A stretch of 64,000 nucleotides of DNA, taken from positions 1,054,001-1,118,000 of the forward strand of contig NZ_CP104272.1 of the NCBI RefSeq assembly GCF_025244865.1, read 5' to 3'. This DNA comes from Arthrobacter sp. zg-Y1110 (lineage in GTDB: Bacteria > Actinomycetota > Actinomycetes > Actinomycetales > Micrococcaceae). The notes under the pieces were generated by a model, which saw only the letters and a program-made list of their open reading frames with translations, ran no database searches and had not been told where the DNA came from. The translations under genes were made by a program, and so were the position numbers. Below, piece by piece: positions 35,486 to 44,494 of this stretch; the stretch's first letter is position 1, and each line of letters starts with the position of its first letter.

Positions 35486-36463
35486 ATGGCAATGACCGAA
35501 GAGCAGGCAGCCTGGTTCGCGGAGACGTTTGAACGGCTCACGGCGAACGTCGGTGAAGCGGTGCTGGGTAAGAAGGACGTTGTCCGGCTGGTATTGACCG
35601 CGATGCTGGCTGAAGGCCACGTGCTGCTTGAAGATGCCCCCGGAACCGGCAAGACCATGCTGGCCCGCGCGCTGGCCGCCACGGTGCAGGGATCCAACTC
35701 CCGCATCCAGTTCACCCCGGACCTGCTGCCTTCCGACGTCACCGGCATCACCATCTACGACCAGAAGCAGCAGCTGTTCGAATTCCACCGCGGGCCCATC
35801 TTCGCGAACATCGTGCTTGCGGATGAAATCAACCGCGCGTCTCCCAAGACGCAGTCAGCGTTGCTGGAGGTGATGGAGGAATCCCGGGTCACCGTGGACG
35901 GGGAGACGTACACCCAGGACCGTCCGTTCATGGTGATCGCCACCCAGAACCCGATCGAGCAGGCGGGCACCTACCGGCTTCCCGAAGCCCAGCTGGACCG
36001 CTTCCTCATCAAGACCTCCATCGGCTACCCGGACCACGAGGCAACCCTGGAACTGCTCTCCGGTTCCTCCACCCGAGACCGCTCGGCGGCCCTCACCCCG
36101 GTGATCACGACGACGGCGGTCCGGGACATGGCCGAGCTGGGCACCACGGTGCACGTGGAACCCGCAGTGCTGGAGTACATCTCACACCTCGTGTCAGCCA
36201 CCCGTACCGCAACCGAAACACGGCTTGGCGTCAGCGTCCGCGGGGCCCTGGCGATGGTTCGGGTCGCGAAGATCCGGGCAGCCTCCGAGGGCCGGAACTA
36301 TGTCCTGCCCGACGACGTCAAGGCACTGGCGCCGGCGGTCTGGACCCACCGGCTGGTGATGGACCCGGAAGCCGAGTTTGCCGGAGCCAGCCCTGAAGCC
36401 GTCCTGCTGTCAGTGCTTGCCGACGTGGCTGCACCCCAGCAGCGGGCCCAGGCGCAGGCCTAG
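35486..36463 (+). CDS. MoxR-family AAA+ ATPase
   Basis: 325 aa. Walker A DAPGTGKTMLARAL near residue 52, Walker B VLADEINRASPKTQSALLEV near 112, sensor region ATQNPIEQAGTYRLPEAQLD, and a C-terminal lid. MoxR ATPases act as chaperones for assembly or activation of neighbouring protein complexes and almost always precede a DUF58 gene, as here. ATG 35486 has GGAG 11 nt upstream; ATG 35477 is in frame but too close to that site. It follows the giant surface-protein gene by 71 nt. Confidence 0.95.
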   Translation: MAMTEEQAAWFAETFERLTANVGEAVLGKKDVVRLVLTAMLAEGHVLLEDAPGTGKTMLARALAATVQGSNSRIQFTPDLLPSDVTGITIYDQKQQLFEFHRGPIFANIVLADEINRASPKTQSALLEVMEESRVTVDGETYTQDRPFMVIATQNPIEQAGTYRLPEAQLDRFLIKTSIGYPDHEATLELLSGSSTRDRSAALTPVITTTAVRDMAELGTTVHVEPAVLEYISHLVSATRTATETRLGVSVRGALAMVRVAKIRAASEGRNYVLPDDVKALAPAVWTHRLVMDPEAEFAGASPEAVLLSVLADVAAPQQRAQAQA

Positions 36464-36471
36464 GGACGACC

Positions 36472-37830
36472 ATGCCAAAGTTTTCCGGGCGCACCGGCCG
36501 CTGGAGCCGGCGCGCCGCAGTCAGCCTGCGCCGGCGCGCCCTGCGAATGCGCCGTGCAGTCCTCCGCTCCGCTTACTGGCGGGCCGCAGCACCCAAACTG
36601 GCGCCGGCCGCCCGGCGCCTGGCTCCGGTCCTGGCGCGGACGGGAGCCGGACTCGGTTCTGCAGGACGCCGCCTGCGTGCGGCCATGGCCGCCGTCAGCC
36701 CGCTGGGCTGGCTGGCCGTGGGACTCACCTTTGTTCTTGTTCTCCTCGGCACCGTGTTCAACTGGCAGGAGGCGCTGGTTGCCGCCGTAGGTTCCGGTGT
36801 CCTGCTGGTGCTGGGAACGGCGTTCGTCGTCGGCCGGCTCTCCTATGACGTGGCACTGGACCTGGCCCGCACCCGGGTTGCCGTCGGCGACGCCGCGGTA
36901 GGCAGCCTCAGCATCACGAGCACGGCCGCGCGGTCGATGCTGCCGGTGACCTTTGAGCTTCCGGTGGGCGGAGCCGTCGCCGCGTTCGACCTGCCCCGCA
37001 TGCGTCCGGGACACACACATGAGGAACTCTTCAGTATCCCTACGCGCCGCCGAGCCGTCATTAAAGTGGGACCCGTGGAATCCGTACGCCAGGATCCGCT
37101 GCGGCTGATGGGCAGGCGGCTCATCTGGGCCGATCCCGTGGACCTGTACGTGCACCCCCGCACCGTGTCCCTCAGCGGTTCCACCACAGGATTCATCCGG
37201 GACCTGGAAGGCGAGCCCACTACGGACCTGTCCAGCTCGGACGTGGCCTTCCATGCCCTCAGGGCCTATGTTCCCGGTGATGACCGCCGGCACATCCACT
37301 GGAAGACCACCGCGCGGACGGGTACCCTGATGGTCCGCCAGTTCGAGGAAACCCGGCGTTCCCACGTGGCAGTCGCACTGTCCTTGAGCAGCGCCGAGTA
37401 CACCTCCGAGGAGGACCTTGAACTGGCGGTGTCGGTTGCGGGTTCGCTGGGAATCCAGGCGTTCCGTGAACAGCTGGCACTGTCGGTGCTGACCCAGGAC
37501 GGGCCGCTGCGCTGCACCACTGCGGGTGCCATGCTGGACGGCCTGACCGAGGCAGAGGGCCGGTCACGCACTTCCGGGATCGTCGACCTCGCCCGGATCA
37601 CGGCGGATGCCGTGCCCAACGCCTCTGTCGTGTTCCTTGTAACGGGGACCGAACCCAACGGCGCCGCGCTGCGGTCCGCCTCGATGAAGGTTCCACCGGG
37701 CATCCGCTGTATTGCGCTGCGCTGCGGAATGGGCCTGGAACCCGCTTTGGCCGCCATCGGCGATCTTGCGGTTCTGGACATCGGGGACCTGGAGTCCCTC
37801 CCCGGCGTGCTGCGGAAGGCTATCGCGTGA
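36472..37830 (+). CDS. DUF58 domain protein, membrane-anchored
   Basis: 452 aa. A strongly basic N-terminus (RTGRWSRRAAVSLRRRALRM) leads to two adjacent membrane segments (~residues 78-120). The cytosolic or exposed remainder carries the DUF58 signature DDRRHIHWKTTARTGTLMVR near residue 266 and a VWA-like C-terminal part. DUF58 proteins are the usual partners of MoxR ATPases. It lies 8 nt after moxR, and its stop overlaps the transglutaminase-like gene (GTGA). Confidence 0.93.
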   Translation: MPKFSGRTGRWSRRAAVSLRRRALRMRRAVLRSAYWRAAAPKLAPAARRLAPVLARTGAGLGSAGRRLRAAMAAVSPLGWLAVGLTFVLVLLGTVFNWQEALVAAVGSGVLLVLGTAFVVGRLSYDVALDLARTRVAVGDAAVGSLSITSTAARSMLPVTFELPVGGAVAAFDLPRMRPGHTHEELFSIPTRRRAVIKVGPVESVRQDPLRLMGRRLIWADPVDLYVHPRTVSLSGSTTGFIRDLEGEPTTDLSSSDVAFHALRAYVPGDDRRHIHWKTTARTGTLMVRQFEETRRSHVAVALSLSSAEYTSEEDLELAVSVAGSLGIQAFREQLALSVLTQDGPLRCTTAGAMLDGLTEAEGRSRTSGIVDLARITADAVPNASVVFLVTGTEPNGAALRSASMKVPPGIRCIALRCGMGLEPALAAIGDLAVLDIGDLESLPGVLRKAIA

Positions 37831-40304
37831 GCATGGACGTAACCGGTCCGAAGGCGGCAGCCCTGCTGCCCCGGCTGGCTGACTGGGCGCTGCTCACGGC
37901 AGTGCTGACCCTCGGGATCCTGGGATTCGGGCCCACCTTCGGCTGGGATATGCGGTTCCTGGTAGCCGGGATCGGCGGCATCCTGCTGGGCCTGGGCCTG
38001 GCCGAAGCGTCCGCCCGGCTTCGCTGGGGATTCTGGGCCACCGCAGGCGCTGCGGCCGGCACCTATGTGCTGCTGGGCAGCGCCTTCGCGGCACCGCTCG
38101 AAGCCATCGCCGGCATCGTCCCCTCGTTCGCTTCCGTCCGGGTGCTGGTCCTGGGCATCGTTTTCGCGTGGAAGGACCTGCTGACCATCGCGCCGCCGGT
38201 CGGCCTCGCGGCGGGCATGCTGGTAGTGCCGTTCCTGCTTGGCCTGGCCGGCGGACTGGTGGCCGGGCTCCTCGCCTGGCGTGCCCGCCGGCCCTACTGG
38301 GTGTCGGTTCCTGTCATGGCCGTGTTCGTTGCAGGCATAGCCTTCGGCACGGACGAGGCGCCCCTGCCCGGCATCCGCGGGGCCGTGCTGATTGCCCTGA
38401 CGATGCCTTGGCTCGCTTACCGGCGGGAGCTGGGCCGGTCCACGGTGGAAACCATTACCCTGGAGGGCACCGGCCCGGCTGCCGCGGCGTCCGCGGGGGA
38501 GGCTACCCGGCGAAACCTCCGCAGTGCGTCCGGGCAACCGTCCGCTGCGGCCCGCGCCGCCCGCGCCCGGCGGCTCGGTTTCGGGGCGGCCGTGCTTGCC
38601 GCAGCGCTGGCTGCGTCCCTCGGCGCGGCTCCGCTGCTGGACCAGGGCACCGACCGCCAGGTGCTGCGCGACGTCGTCGAGCCGCCCGTGGACCTCTTCG
38701 ACTATCCCAGCCCGCTCACGGATTTCCGGCGGTACGTGAAGGACGAATCGGACACCACGCTCTTTACGGTGGAAGGACTGCCCGAGGGCCAGCGCATCCG
38801 CCTGGCCGCCCTGGACGCCTACGACGGCGTGGTCTACACCGTGGACCCGGGCAGCAACGGGAACTTCACCCGCGTGGGTGACGCACGCTCGGACCTGGCC
38901 CAGGCGGCCGACGAGGACGGCACCAAGGCGAACCTGAAGTTCACCGTTGGTGAGTACAGCGGCGCCTGGGTTCCGGCAGGCGGGCAGGCCACGGGCTTCA
39001 AGGTGGCGGGTGACCGGGCCGCGGACCTTGCCGCCGGCCTCTATTACAGCGAAGCCTCCGGTACGGCCTTGACGGTGGCACAGCTGCAGCCCGGGGACAC
39101 CTATGAGGCCAGTGTCCTTTTCCCCGAAGAGCCCGACGACGCCCAGCTGGCCAAATACCGCTTCTCCTCCACCCAGCTTCCCCGGGTCTACAACGATCCG
39201 CCGATCCTGGGCTCGAAAGCGGCGGATTACGTGGGCGATGAGTCCCGCCCGGTCCAGCGCGTGCGCCGCCTGCAGCAGATCCTCGCCTCGGAGGGCTTCT
39301 TCAGCAACGGCAAGGAGGGGGAGACCCCCTCGCTGCCAGGCCACGGAGCCGCGCGGATGCTGCGGCTGATGGACGCGGACCAAATGGTCGGCGACGACGA
39401 GCAGTATGCCGTCGCCATGGCATTGATGGCACGCAAGCTGGGCATCCCGGCACGCGTGGTCATGGGCTTCTATCCGGATTGGGACGAAGTGAAGGATCCG
39501 TCGGCGCCGCTGGAAATCACCGGTGACGACGTCCACGCCTGGGTGGAGGTGGAGTTCGAACACGTGGGTTGGGTGCCTTTCTTCCCCACCCCGGATGAGG
39601 ACAACGAACCGGTGCCGCCGCAGCAGCAGCCGAAGTCCACGCCGAAACCCCAGGTCCTGCAGCCGCCGCCTCCGCCGCAGGAACCGGCCGAGCTGCCTCC
39701 GGACACCGAGGCCGAGGCCCAGGACCCCGAGGAGCAGGAAGACGATTTCTGGGCCACGTTCCGGTACTGGCTGCGCCTTGTGGCCCTGGCCTCGCTGCCG
39801 CTTGTCATCCTGCTGGGCCCGTTGCTGCTGATCCTGCTGGTCAAGGTCCGACGGCGCCGGTCCCGGCGGAAGTCCGGCACACCCTCCCGGCGGGTCGGCG
39901 GCGGCTGGAAGGAAGTGGTGAGCCTGGCGACCGATCTCGGCAGCCGCCCGCCCAGCCACGCGACCCGACGCGAACATGCCGCCCTCCTGCAGCATGCGTT
40001 CCCGGTCACGGCGGATTCGACTGCTCTCCTGGCCCGGCGCGCCGACGCAGGTATCTTCGGCCCGGGTGAACCTTCCGAGGCGGAGGTGGAAGAGTACTGG
40101 AAGCAGGTCGAGGAGCACCTGGGCAGGCTTGCAGGATCCGTGGGTTTCTGGCGGCGCCAGCGGGCCCGCTATTCGCCGCGCTCCCTGCTGCTCGACGCGC
40201 GGATGTGGACCCGCCGCCTCACCCCGGACCGCTGGGCGCTGCCGTCGGCTAGGGTAAGCAAGAGAACTCGTAAGCCAGATCACTTTAGTGAACCTTCCGG
40301 ATAG
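37827..40304 (+). CDS. Transglutaminase-like membrane protein lacking the catalytic Cys
   Basis: 825 aa. Six to seven N-terminal membrane segments (to ~residue 275), a large extracytoplasmic part with the transglutaminase core, one more membrane segment near 650-673 and a cytosolic basic tail. The core is recognisable from LGIPARVVMGFYPDW and DDVHAWVEVEFEHVGWV. In active relatives the motif before this reads GDCEQ/GNCEH and the last Asp sits in FDPTP. Here they read GDDEQY (Asp for Cys, ~residue 525) and FFPTP (Phe for Asp, ~585). Only the His remains, so cross-linking or protease activity is unlikely; a binding or structural role is inferred. A Pro-rich segment (QPPPPPQEP) precedes the last helix. 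Confidence 0.92.
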   Translation: MSMDVTGPKAAALLPRLADWALLTAVLTLGILGFGPTFGWDMRFLVAGIGGILLGLGLAEASARLRWGFWATAGAAAGTYVLLGSAFAAPLEAIAGIVPSFASVRVLVLGIVFAWKDLLTIAPPVGLAAGMLVVPFLLGLAGGLVAGLLAWRARRPYWVSVPVMAVFVAGIAFGTDEAPLPGIRGAVLIALTMPWLAYRRELGRSTVETITLEGTGPAAAASAGEATRRNLRSASGQPSAAARAARARRLGFGAAVLAAALAASLGAAPLLDQGTDRQVLRDVVEPPVDLFDYPSPLTDFRRYVKDESDTTLFTVEGLPEGQRIRLAALDAYDGVVYTVDPGSNGNFTRVGDARSDLAQAADEDGTKANLKFTVGEYSGAWVPAGGQATGFKVAGDRAADLAAGLYYSEASGTALTVAQLQPGDTYEASVLFPEEPDDAQLAKYRFSSTQLPRVYNDPPILGSKAADYVGDESRPVQRVRRLQQILASEGFFSNGKEGETPSLPGHGAARMLRLMDADQMVGDDEQYAVAMALMARKLGIPARVVMGFYPDWDEVKDPSAPLEITGDDVHAWVEVEFEHVGWVPFFPTPDEDNEPVPPQQQPKSTPKPQVLQPPPPPQEPAELPPDTEAEAQDPEEQEDDFWATFRYWLRLVALASLPLVILLGPLLLILLVKVRRRRSRRKSGTPSRRVGGGWKEVVSLATDLGSRPPSHATRREHAALLQHAFPVTADSTALLARRADAGIFGPGEPSEAEVEEYWKQVEEHLGRLAGSVGFWRRQRARYSPRSLLLDARMWTRRLTPDRWALPSARVSKRTRKPDHFSEPSG

Positions 40305-40311
40305 GGCGTGA

Positions 40312-41205
40312 ATGAACTCCGACGAAACTGCATCCCCGGATACCGATATGCACGCCGTGTTTGGCTACGCCTCGGACCGCGGACTGCGCCGCGAACTGAA
40401 TGAGGACTCGCTCATCGCCGCAGACCCGATTTTTGCCATCGCCGACGGCATGGGCGGGCATGAGGCGGGGGAGGTGGCCAGCAGCATCTGTGTCCGGACC
40501 CTTGGTGATTCCCCGATAGTGGGCAAGCACCTGCCGGAGTTCTCCGCCGAACAGCTGGAGGCCCTGGTCAAGGAGGCGGACCACCGCATCCGTGAAGCCA
40601 CAGGCGGGCGGGCCGGCACCACACTGACCGGCGCCGTCCTTGTCCGGGAAGGGGGAAACCCCTACTGGCTGGTGTTCAACGTGGGCGATTCACGCACCTA
40701 CCGGCTGAGCCACGGCGTGCTGGAACAGATCACCGTGGACCACTCCGAGGTCCAGGAACTGGTGGATCTGGGACAGATCACTCCGGACGAGGCCCTGGTG
40801 CATCCGCGCCGCCACGTAGTCACCCGCGCCCTGGGCACCGGCAATGATGCCGAGGCGGATTTCTGGCTGATCCCGGTGGAACCCGGGGACCGGCTCCTGG
40901 TCTGCTCCGACGGCCTCACCGGCGAGGTTGCGGACGGGCACATCCTGCAGATCCTGACGTCCGTCACCAACCCCCAGGACGCCTGTGCCGCCCTGGTGCA
41001 GGCTGCATTGCGCTCGGGCGGGCGGGACAACGTCACGGTTTTGGTCATCGACGCCGAGGGCGGACCGGACGGACACGAGTCCGCCGCCATCACATTGCCC
41101 GGAGCGGCCCAGGGCGAGCAGCCCACCGGCTCACGTCCCGTCGAAGGCGACCCGGCGGGTTCCGGCACTGACCCGGCGGTATCACGGAAGACCGCAGAGG
41201 AATGA
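40312..41205 (+). CDS. prpC: PP2C-family Ser/Thr protein phosphatase
   Basis: 297 aa. PPM-family motifs are present: RELNEDSLIA, FAIADGMGGHEAGE (metal Asp, residue ~44), LTGAVLV, NVGDSRTYRL, LVCSDGLTGEV (~199) and GGRDNVTVLVID (~237). No membrane segment, so it is cytosolic. It probably reverses phosphorylation by the Ser/Thr kinase encoded 1.6 kb downstream. Its stop overlaps the FHA gene start by 4 bp. Confidence 0.95.
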   Translation: MNSDETASPDTDMHAVFGYASDRGLRRELNEDSLIAADPIFAIADGMGGHEAGEVASSICVRTLGDSPIVGKHLPEFSAEQLEALVKEADHRIREATGGRAGTTLTGAVLVREGGNPYWLVFNVGDSRTYRLSHGVLEQITVDHSEVQELVDLGQITPDEALVHPRRHVVTRALGTGNDAEADFWLIPVEPGDRLLVCSDGLTGEVADGHILQILTSVTNPQDACAALVQAALRSGGRDNVTVLVIDAEGGPDGHESAAITLPGAAQGEQPTGSRPVEGDPAGSGTDPAVSRKTAEE

Positions 41206-42800
41206 AAGACCTGCGCTACCGCCCCGGGACGTGGCTATGCCTGGTTCGCGATTCGGTGCTGTGCCTGCTGCCCCCGGACACCGGGGAAGAGCGGATACGG
41301 GAGATCTGGTCCCTGCTGGGAACGACGCCGGCACTCGACCGCGTTTTTTCGGCTGTCTCCGGGGGACTCTCCGGCAGCCTGGCCGATATGCCTTCCTTCG
41401 GTGTGCTTTCCCTGAGGGACCGGGAGCGCCTGCATGTCATCCTGCGCGGTCCGCTGGAACTGCAGGCGGCCGGGAAGGATGAGCCGGCGGCGTCGGGCGA
41501 ATTTGTCACCACCTGGAGCGAGCGGGTTCTGCCGGCCGGCGGCTCGTTCACCCTGAAGGCGGCGGCTTCGGACGGTGCTGCCGGAAGTTCCGCGGAGAAG
41601 CCGCTGCTGCCGCTCGAAAGCGGCGCTGCCCTGGTCTCGATGCTGGAATTCGGTTCGCTGGAAGTCGGCTCGCGGGGAACCGCCGGTGCGAAGCCCGCCG
41701 GGTCCCAGCCTACGCAGGTCCAGCCCGTGCCTGTCCTGTCGGGACCTGTCCAGCCCGTGCCTGTCCAACCCGTGGAATCCCAGCCGGCACCAATCCAGGC
41801 CCCTTCCCCGGAAGGGAAAGCTGCCGACCTTCTCAAACCCGGTCCGGCAGCGGAGCCTCTTGAGCCCGGTCCGGCAGCGGGGCAATCCGTCGAACCCGCG
41901 CAGGAGCCGGTTTCCGCGGAGGAGCCGGATCTGAGCGAGACCGTCCGTCCCCCGGAGGAGGCGTTCGTCCCGTCGGACACCCTCCAGCCTGCCGAAGCAT
42001 CCCTTCCGCCTGCACCGAAGGCGGCTGACGCGCCGTCCGGTGCACTGATCGATTCGGTTCCGTGGCTGGGCAGCACCTCGACGGGCCCCGTCGGTGCCCC
42101 CGGGCGTCCGGCCACAGTCCCCGTGCCTGCGGTCCCGGTTCCGGCTGCGGCAGCCCCGGTAGCCCCGGCACCGTTGGCCCCAGCACCGGCGGCACCCGCC
42201 GCCCCGGCAGTACCGGCGGCAACACCGACGGCAACTGCCGGTCAGGCTCCGGAAGATCTGGACCACGACGGCGACACCATCATGAGCAGCGAACTGACGA
42301 AGGCAGCACCGGCGCCGGCCCCTGCCGGCCAGCCGAATACGGCCCCGACGGTTCTGGCCCGGACCTGCCCGCAGGGACATGCGAATCCGCCTACGCGCAG
42401 CGTGTGTGTACATTGCGGGCAGCAGCTGGGCGAAGAGCCCCACCCGGTTAGCCGTCCTGCCCTGGGACGGGCGGTGTTTTCCACCGGCCAGGCGGAGGTC
42501 CTGGACCGGAACATTGTTGTTGGACGCCAGCCGTCCGTGGCCAGGGCTCAGGGGTCCGACATGCCGCGGATGGTGCAGGTGCCCAGCAGCGGGGGCGACA
42601 TTTCCCGCTCGCACGCCGAGATCCGGCTGGAGGGATGGCATGTGATGCTCCGGGACCTGTTCTCCACGAACGGCACCGTGCTGGTCCGCAACGGACAGCT
42701 GCCGCACCGCCTTGGCCAGGGTGAAGGGGTGATCGTGCTCGACGGCGATACCGCCGAGCTGGGCGACGACGTCTGGATCCGGTTCGAAGGACTGGCATGA
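41202..42800 (+). CDS. FHA-domain protein with zinc ribbon and Pro/Ala-rich linker
   Basis: 532 aa. The N-terminal ~115 residues form a small alpha/beta domain of no family I recognise (YRPGTWLCLVRDSVLCLLPP). A long Pro/Ala/Val-rich linker follows (~150-375) with short repeats of the type PVPVQPV. Near residues 388-411 a zinc-ribbon-like TCPQGHANPPTRSVCVHCGQ is seen, then a C-terminal FHA domain (VVGRQPS, DISRSHAEIRLEGW, LFSTNGTVL). FHA domains bind phosphothreonine, so this is a likely substrate or adaptor of the adjacent kinase. It overlaps both neighbours by 4 bp, indicating strict co-expression. Confidence 0.9.
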   Translation: MKDLRYRPGTWLCLVRDSVLCLLPPDTGEERIREIWSLLGTTPALDRVFSAVSGGLSGSLADMPSFGVLSLRDRERLHVILRGPLELQAAGKDEPAASGEFVTTWSERVLPAGGSFTLKAAASDGAAGSSAEKPLLPLESGAALVSMLEFGSLEVGSRGTAGAKPAGSQPTQVQPVPVLSGPVQPVPVQPVESQPAPIQAPSPEGKAADLLKPGPAAEPLEPGPAAGQSVEPAQEPVSAEEPDLSETVRPPEEAFVPSDTLQPAEASLPPAPKAADAPSGALIDSVPWLGSTSTGPVGAPGRPATVPVPAVPVPAAAAPVAPAPLAPAPAAPAAPAVPAATPTATAGQAPEDLDHDGDTIMSSELTKAAPAPAPAGQPNTAPTVLARTCPQGHANPPTRSVCVHCGQQLGEEPHPVSRPALGRAVFSTGQAEVLDRNIVVGRQPSVARAQGSDMPRMVQVPSSGGDISRSHAEIRLEGWHVMLRDLFSTNGTVLVRNGQLPHRLGQGEGVIVLDGDTAELGDDVWIRFEGLA

Positions 42801-44404
42801 AGAAGCGTGCTCCGGCACCCCCGCCGGAAATCACCGGCTACCGCTACCTGCGGCACCTGGGCTCCGGCGGTTTTGCCGACGTCTACCTCTATGAGCAGGA
42901 CCATCCCCGGCGGCGGGTTGCCGTCAAGGTGCTCCTCTCGGACCTGCGCACCAACAGCGCCCGGCGCAGCTTCGAGGCCGAAGCGAACCTCATGGCCCAG
43001 CTGTCCTCGCACCCGTACATCGTCACCATCTATGAAGCGGACATCACTGAGGCCGGCCACTCCTATCTGGCCATGGAGTACTGCTCCCGGCCCAGCCTCG
43101 ACATCAGGTACCGCCAGGGCGGCCTGCCGTTGGCCGAAGTACTCACCATCGGCATCCAGGTGGCTTCCGCCGTCGAGACTGCCCACCGTGCCGGCATCGC
43201 CCACCGGGACATCAAACCCGCCAACATCCTCACCACGGACTACAACCGTCCCGCCCTGACCGACTTCGGGATTTCCGGCACCACCGAGGCCGCCGAGGAC
43301 GAGGACCTGGGACTGTCCATTCCCTGGTCGCCTCCGGAAGCGCTCACCGGCGGCCGGGCGGACGGAATCCGCGTTGACGTCTGGGCCCTCGGCGCCACCC
43401 TGTACACCCTGCTGGCAGCACGCTCGCCGTTTGTCCTGCCCGGGCAAGGCAATACCCAGCGTGAACTGATCGACCGGATTGTCAGCCAGCCGCTGCGGCC
43501 CACCGGACGGGCGGATGTCCCGGAATCGCTGGAACTGGCTTTGGCCACGGCGATGGCCAAGTCGCCCGAGTCCCGGTTCTCTTCCGCCTACGCCTTCGGG
43601 CTGGCACTGCAGCGGATCCAAGGTGAGCTGAACCTCGCCAGTACGCCGTTTGAGGTGCTGCAGGAACCGGACCCGACTGAGGAGAGCGGCGAGGACGAGG
43701 ACCGCACCCGCATCCGGCGCGTGGTCTCCATCGATCCGGGCACCACAACGCCGCCGCGCCGGGCACCCTTGCAGCGCCCGACGTCGTCAGTCACCGGCGC
43801 ACCCGGGACGGCGCGGGCGGCGGTCCCCGCTGCGGTTTCCCCGGGCCCCGCCTCCGGCGGCGGTGAAGCTGCTGCTGCGGTCCATGAGGGCACGGTAATG
43901 CGCTCGGGACTTGCGACGGCGGGACCGGCCCCGGGGGCCGTGGACCCGGCAGCCCCGGAGGCTTTCAGCTGGCCGGAACCGCCCCGGCGCCGGGGCAAGA
44001 CTGCACTGCGCATCGGTCTGGTGACAGCGGCAGCGGCCGCCGTCGGCATTGTCGCCGCGGCCCTGCTGCTGCCCGAGACGGAGCCGAAGAGCGTCCTGCC
44101 CACGCCGTCGAAATCCGCGCAAAACCCCCTGGCGGGGACCGAAGGTGCGGTCCTTCCGCCGGAATCGCTGGCGGCCACGGTGGCGGACGGTTCGGTGTTG
44201 TTCACCTGGAGCAACCCGGAGCCCGCAGACGGGGACATCTATTTGTGGAGGACGGTCAGCGCCACGGCCCGGGGAGAGATGGTCCGGACACCGGAGACCA
44301 ACGCACAGGTTCCGGCGTCGGACGGCGAGACCTGCATAGAAGTGCAGGTGGCGAGGGACAACGGAAAAGCATCGCCGCCGGTCGCGTTCTGCGCGCCGCA
44401 GTGA
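42797..44404 (+). CDS. Transmembrane Ser/Thr protein kinase with non-PASTA exterior
   Basis: 535 aa. Kinase domain at residues ~14-275: glycine loop LGSGGFADVYLYE, catalytic Lys in RVAVKVLL (~43), AHRDIKPANIL (~135), TDFGISG (~155) and DVWALGATLYTLL. The activation segment is short, ending SIPWSPPEAL where most kinases have a TPxYMAPE-type sequence. A disordered Pro/Ala linker leads to one membrane helix (~402-423). The outside domain (~110 residues, SVLFTWSNPEPADGDIYLW) looks like a fibronectin III fold rather than PASTA repeats. It matches the Pkb2-type kinases that accompany fn3, AAA, DUF58 and transglutaminase genes in bifidobacteria. Confidence 0.94.
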   Translation: MKKRAPAPPPEITGYRYLRHLGSGGFADVYLYEQDHPRRRVAVKVLLSDLRTNSARRSFEAEANLMAQLSSHPYIVTIYEADITEAGHSYLAMEYCSRPSLDIRYRQGGLPLAEVLTIGIQVASAVETAHRAGIAHRDIKPANILTTDYNRPALTDFGISGTTEAAEDEDLGLSIPWSPPEALTGGRADGIRVDVWALGATLYTLLAARSPFVLPGQGNTQRELIDRIVSQPLRPTGRADVPESLELALATAMAKSPESRFSSAYAFGLALQRIQGELNLASTPFEVLQEPDPTEESGEDEDRTRIRRVVSIDPGTTTPPRRAPLQRPTSSVTGAPGTARAAVPAAVSPGPASGGGEAAAAVHEGTVMRSGLATAGPAPGAVDPAAPEAFSWPEPPRRRGKTALRIGLVTAAAAAVGIVAAALLLPETEPKSVLPTPSKSAQNPLAGTEGAVLPPESLAATVADGSVLFTWSNPEPADGDIYLWRTVSATARGEMVRTPETNAQVPASDGETCIEVQVARDNGKASPPVAFCAPQ

Positions 44405-44494
44405 GAAGCAGCAGGTGCGGATGGACAATGAGGACGTAGCGGGGCCATGGGGGAGCCGCACGAAAGGCCGGGTAACCGGACGAGGGGGAGACGC

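Noticed and set aside
37266-40283. 1005-codon minus-strand open frame opposite the transglutaminase-like gene
   Set aside because: Antisense shadow in high-GC DNA; Arg/Gly/Gln-rich composition without motifs, while the plus strand carries clear domains and start signals.
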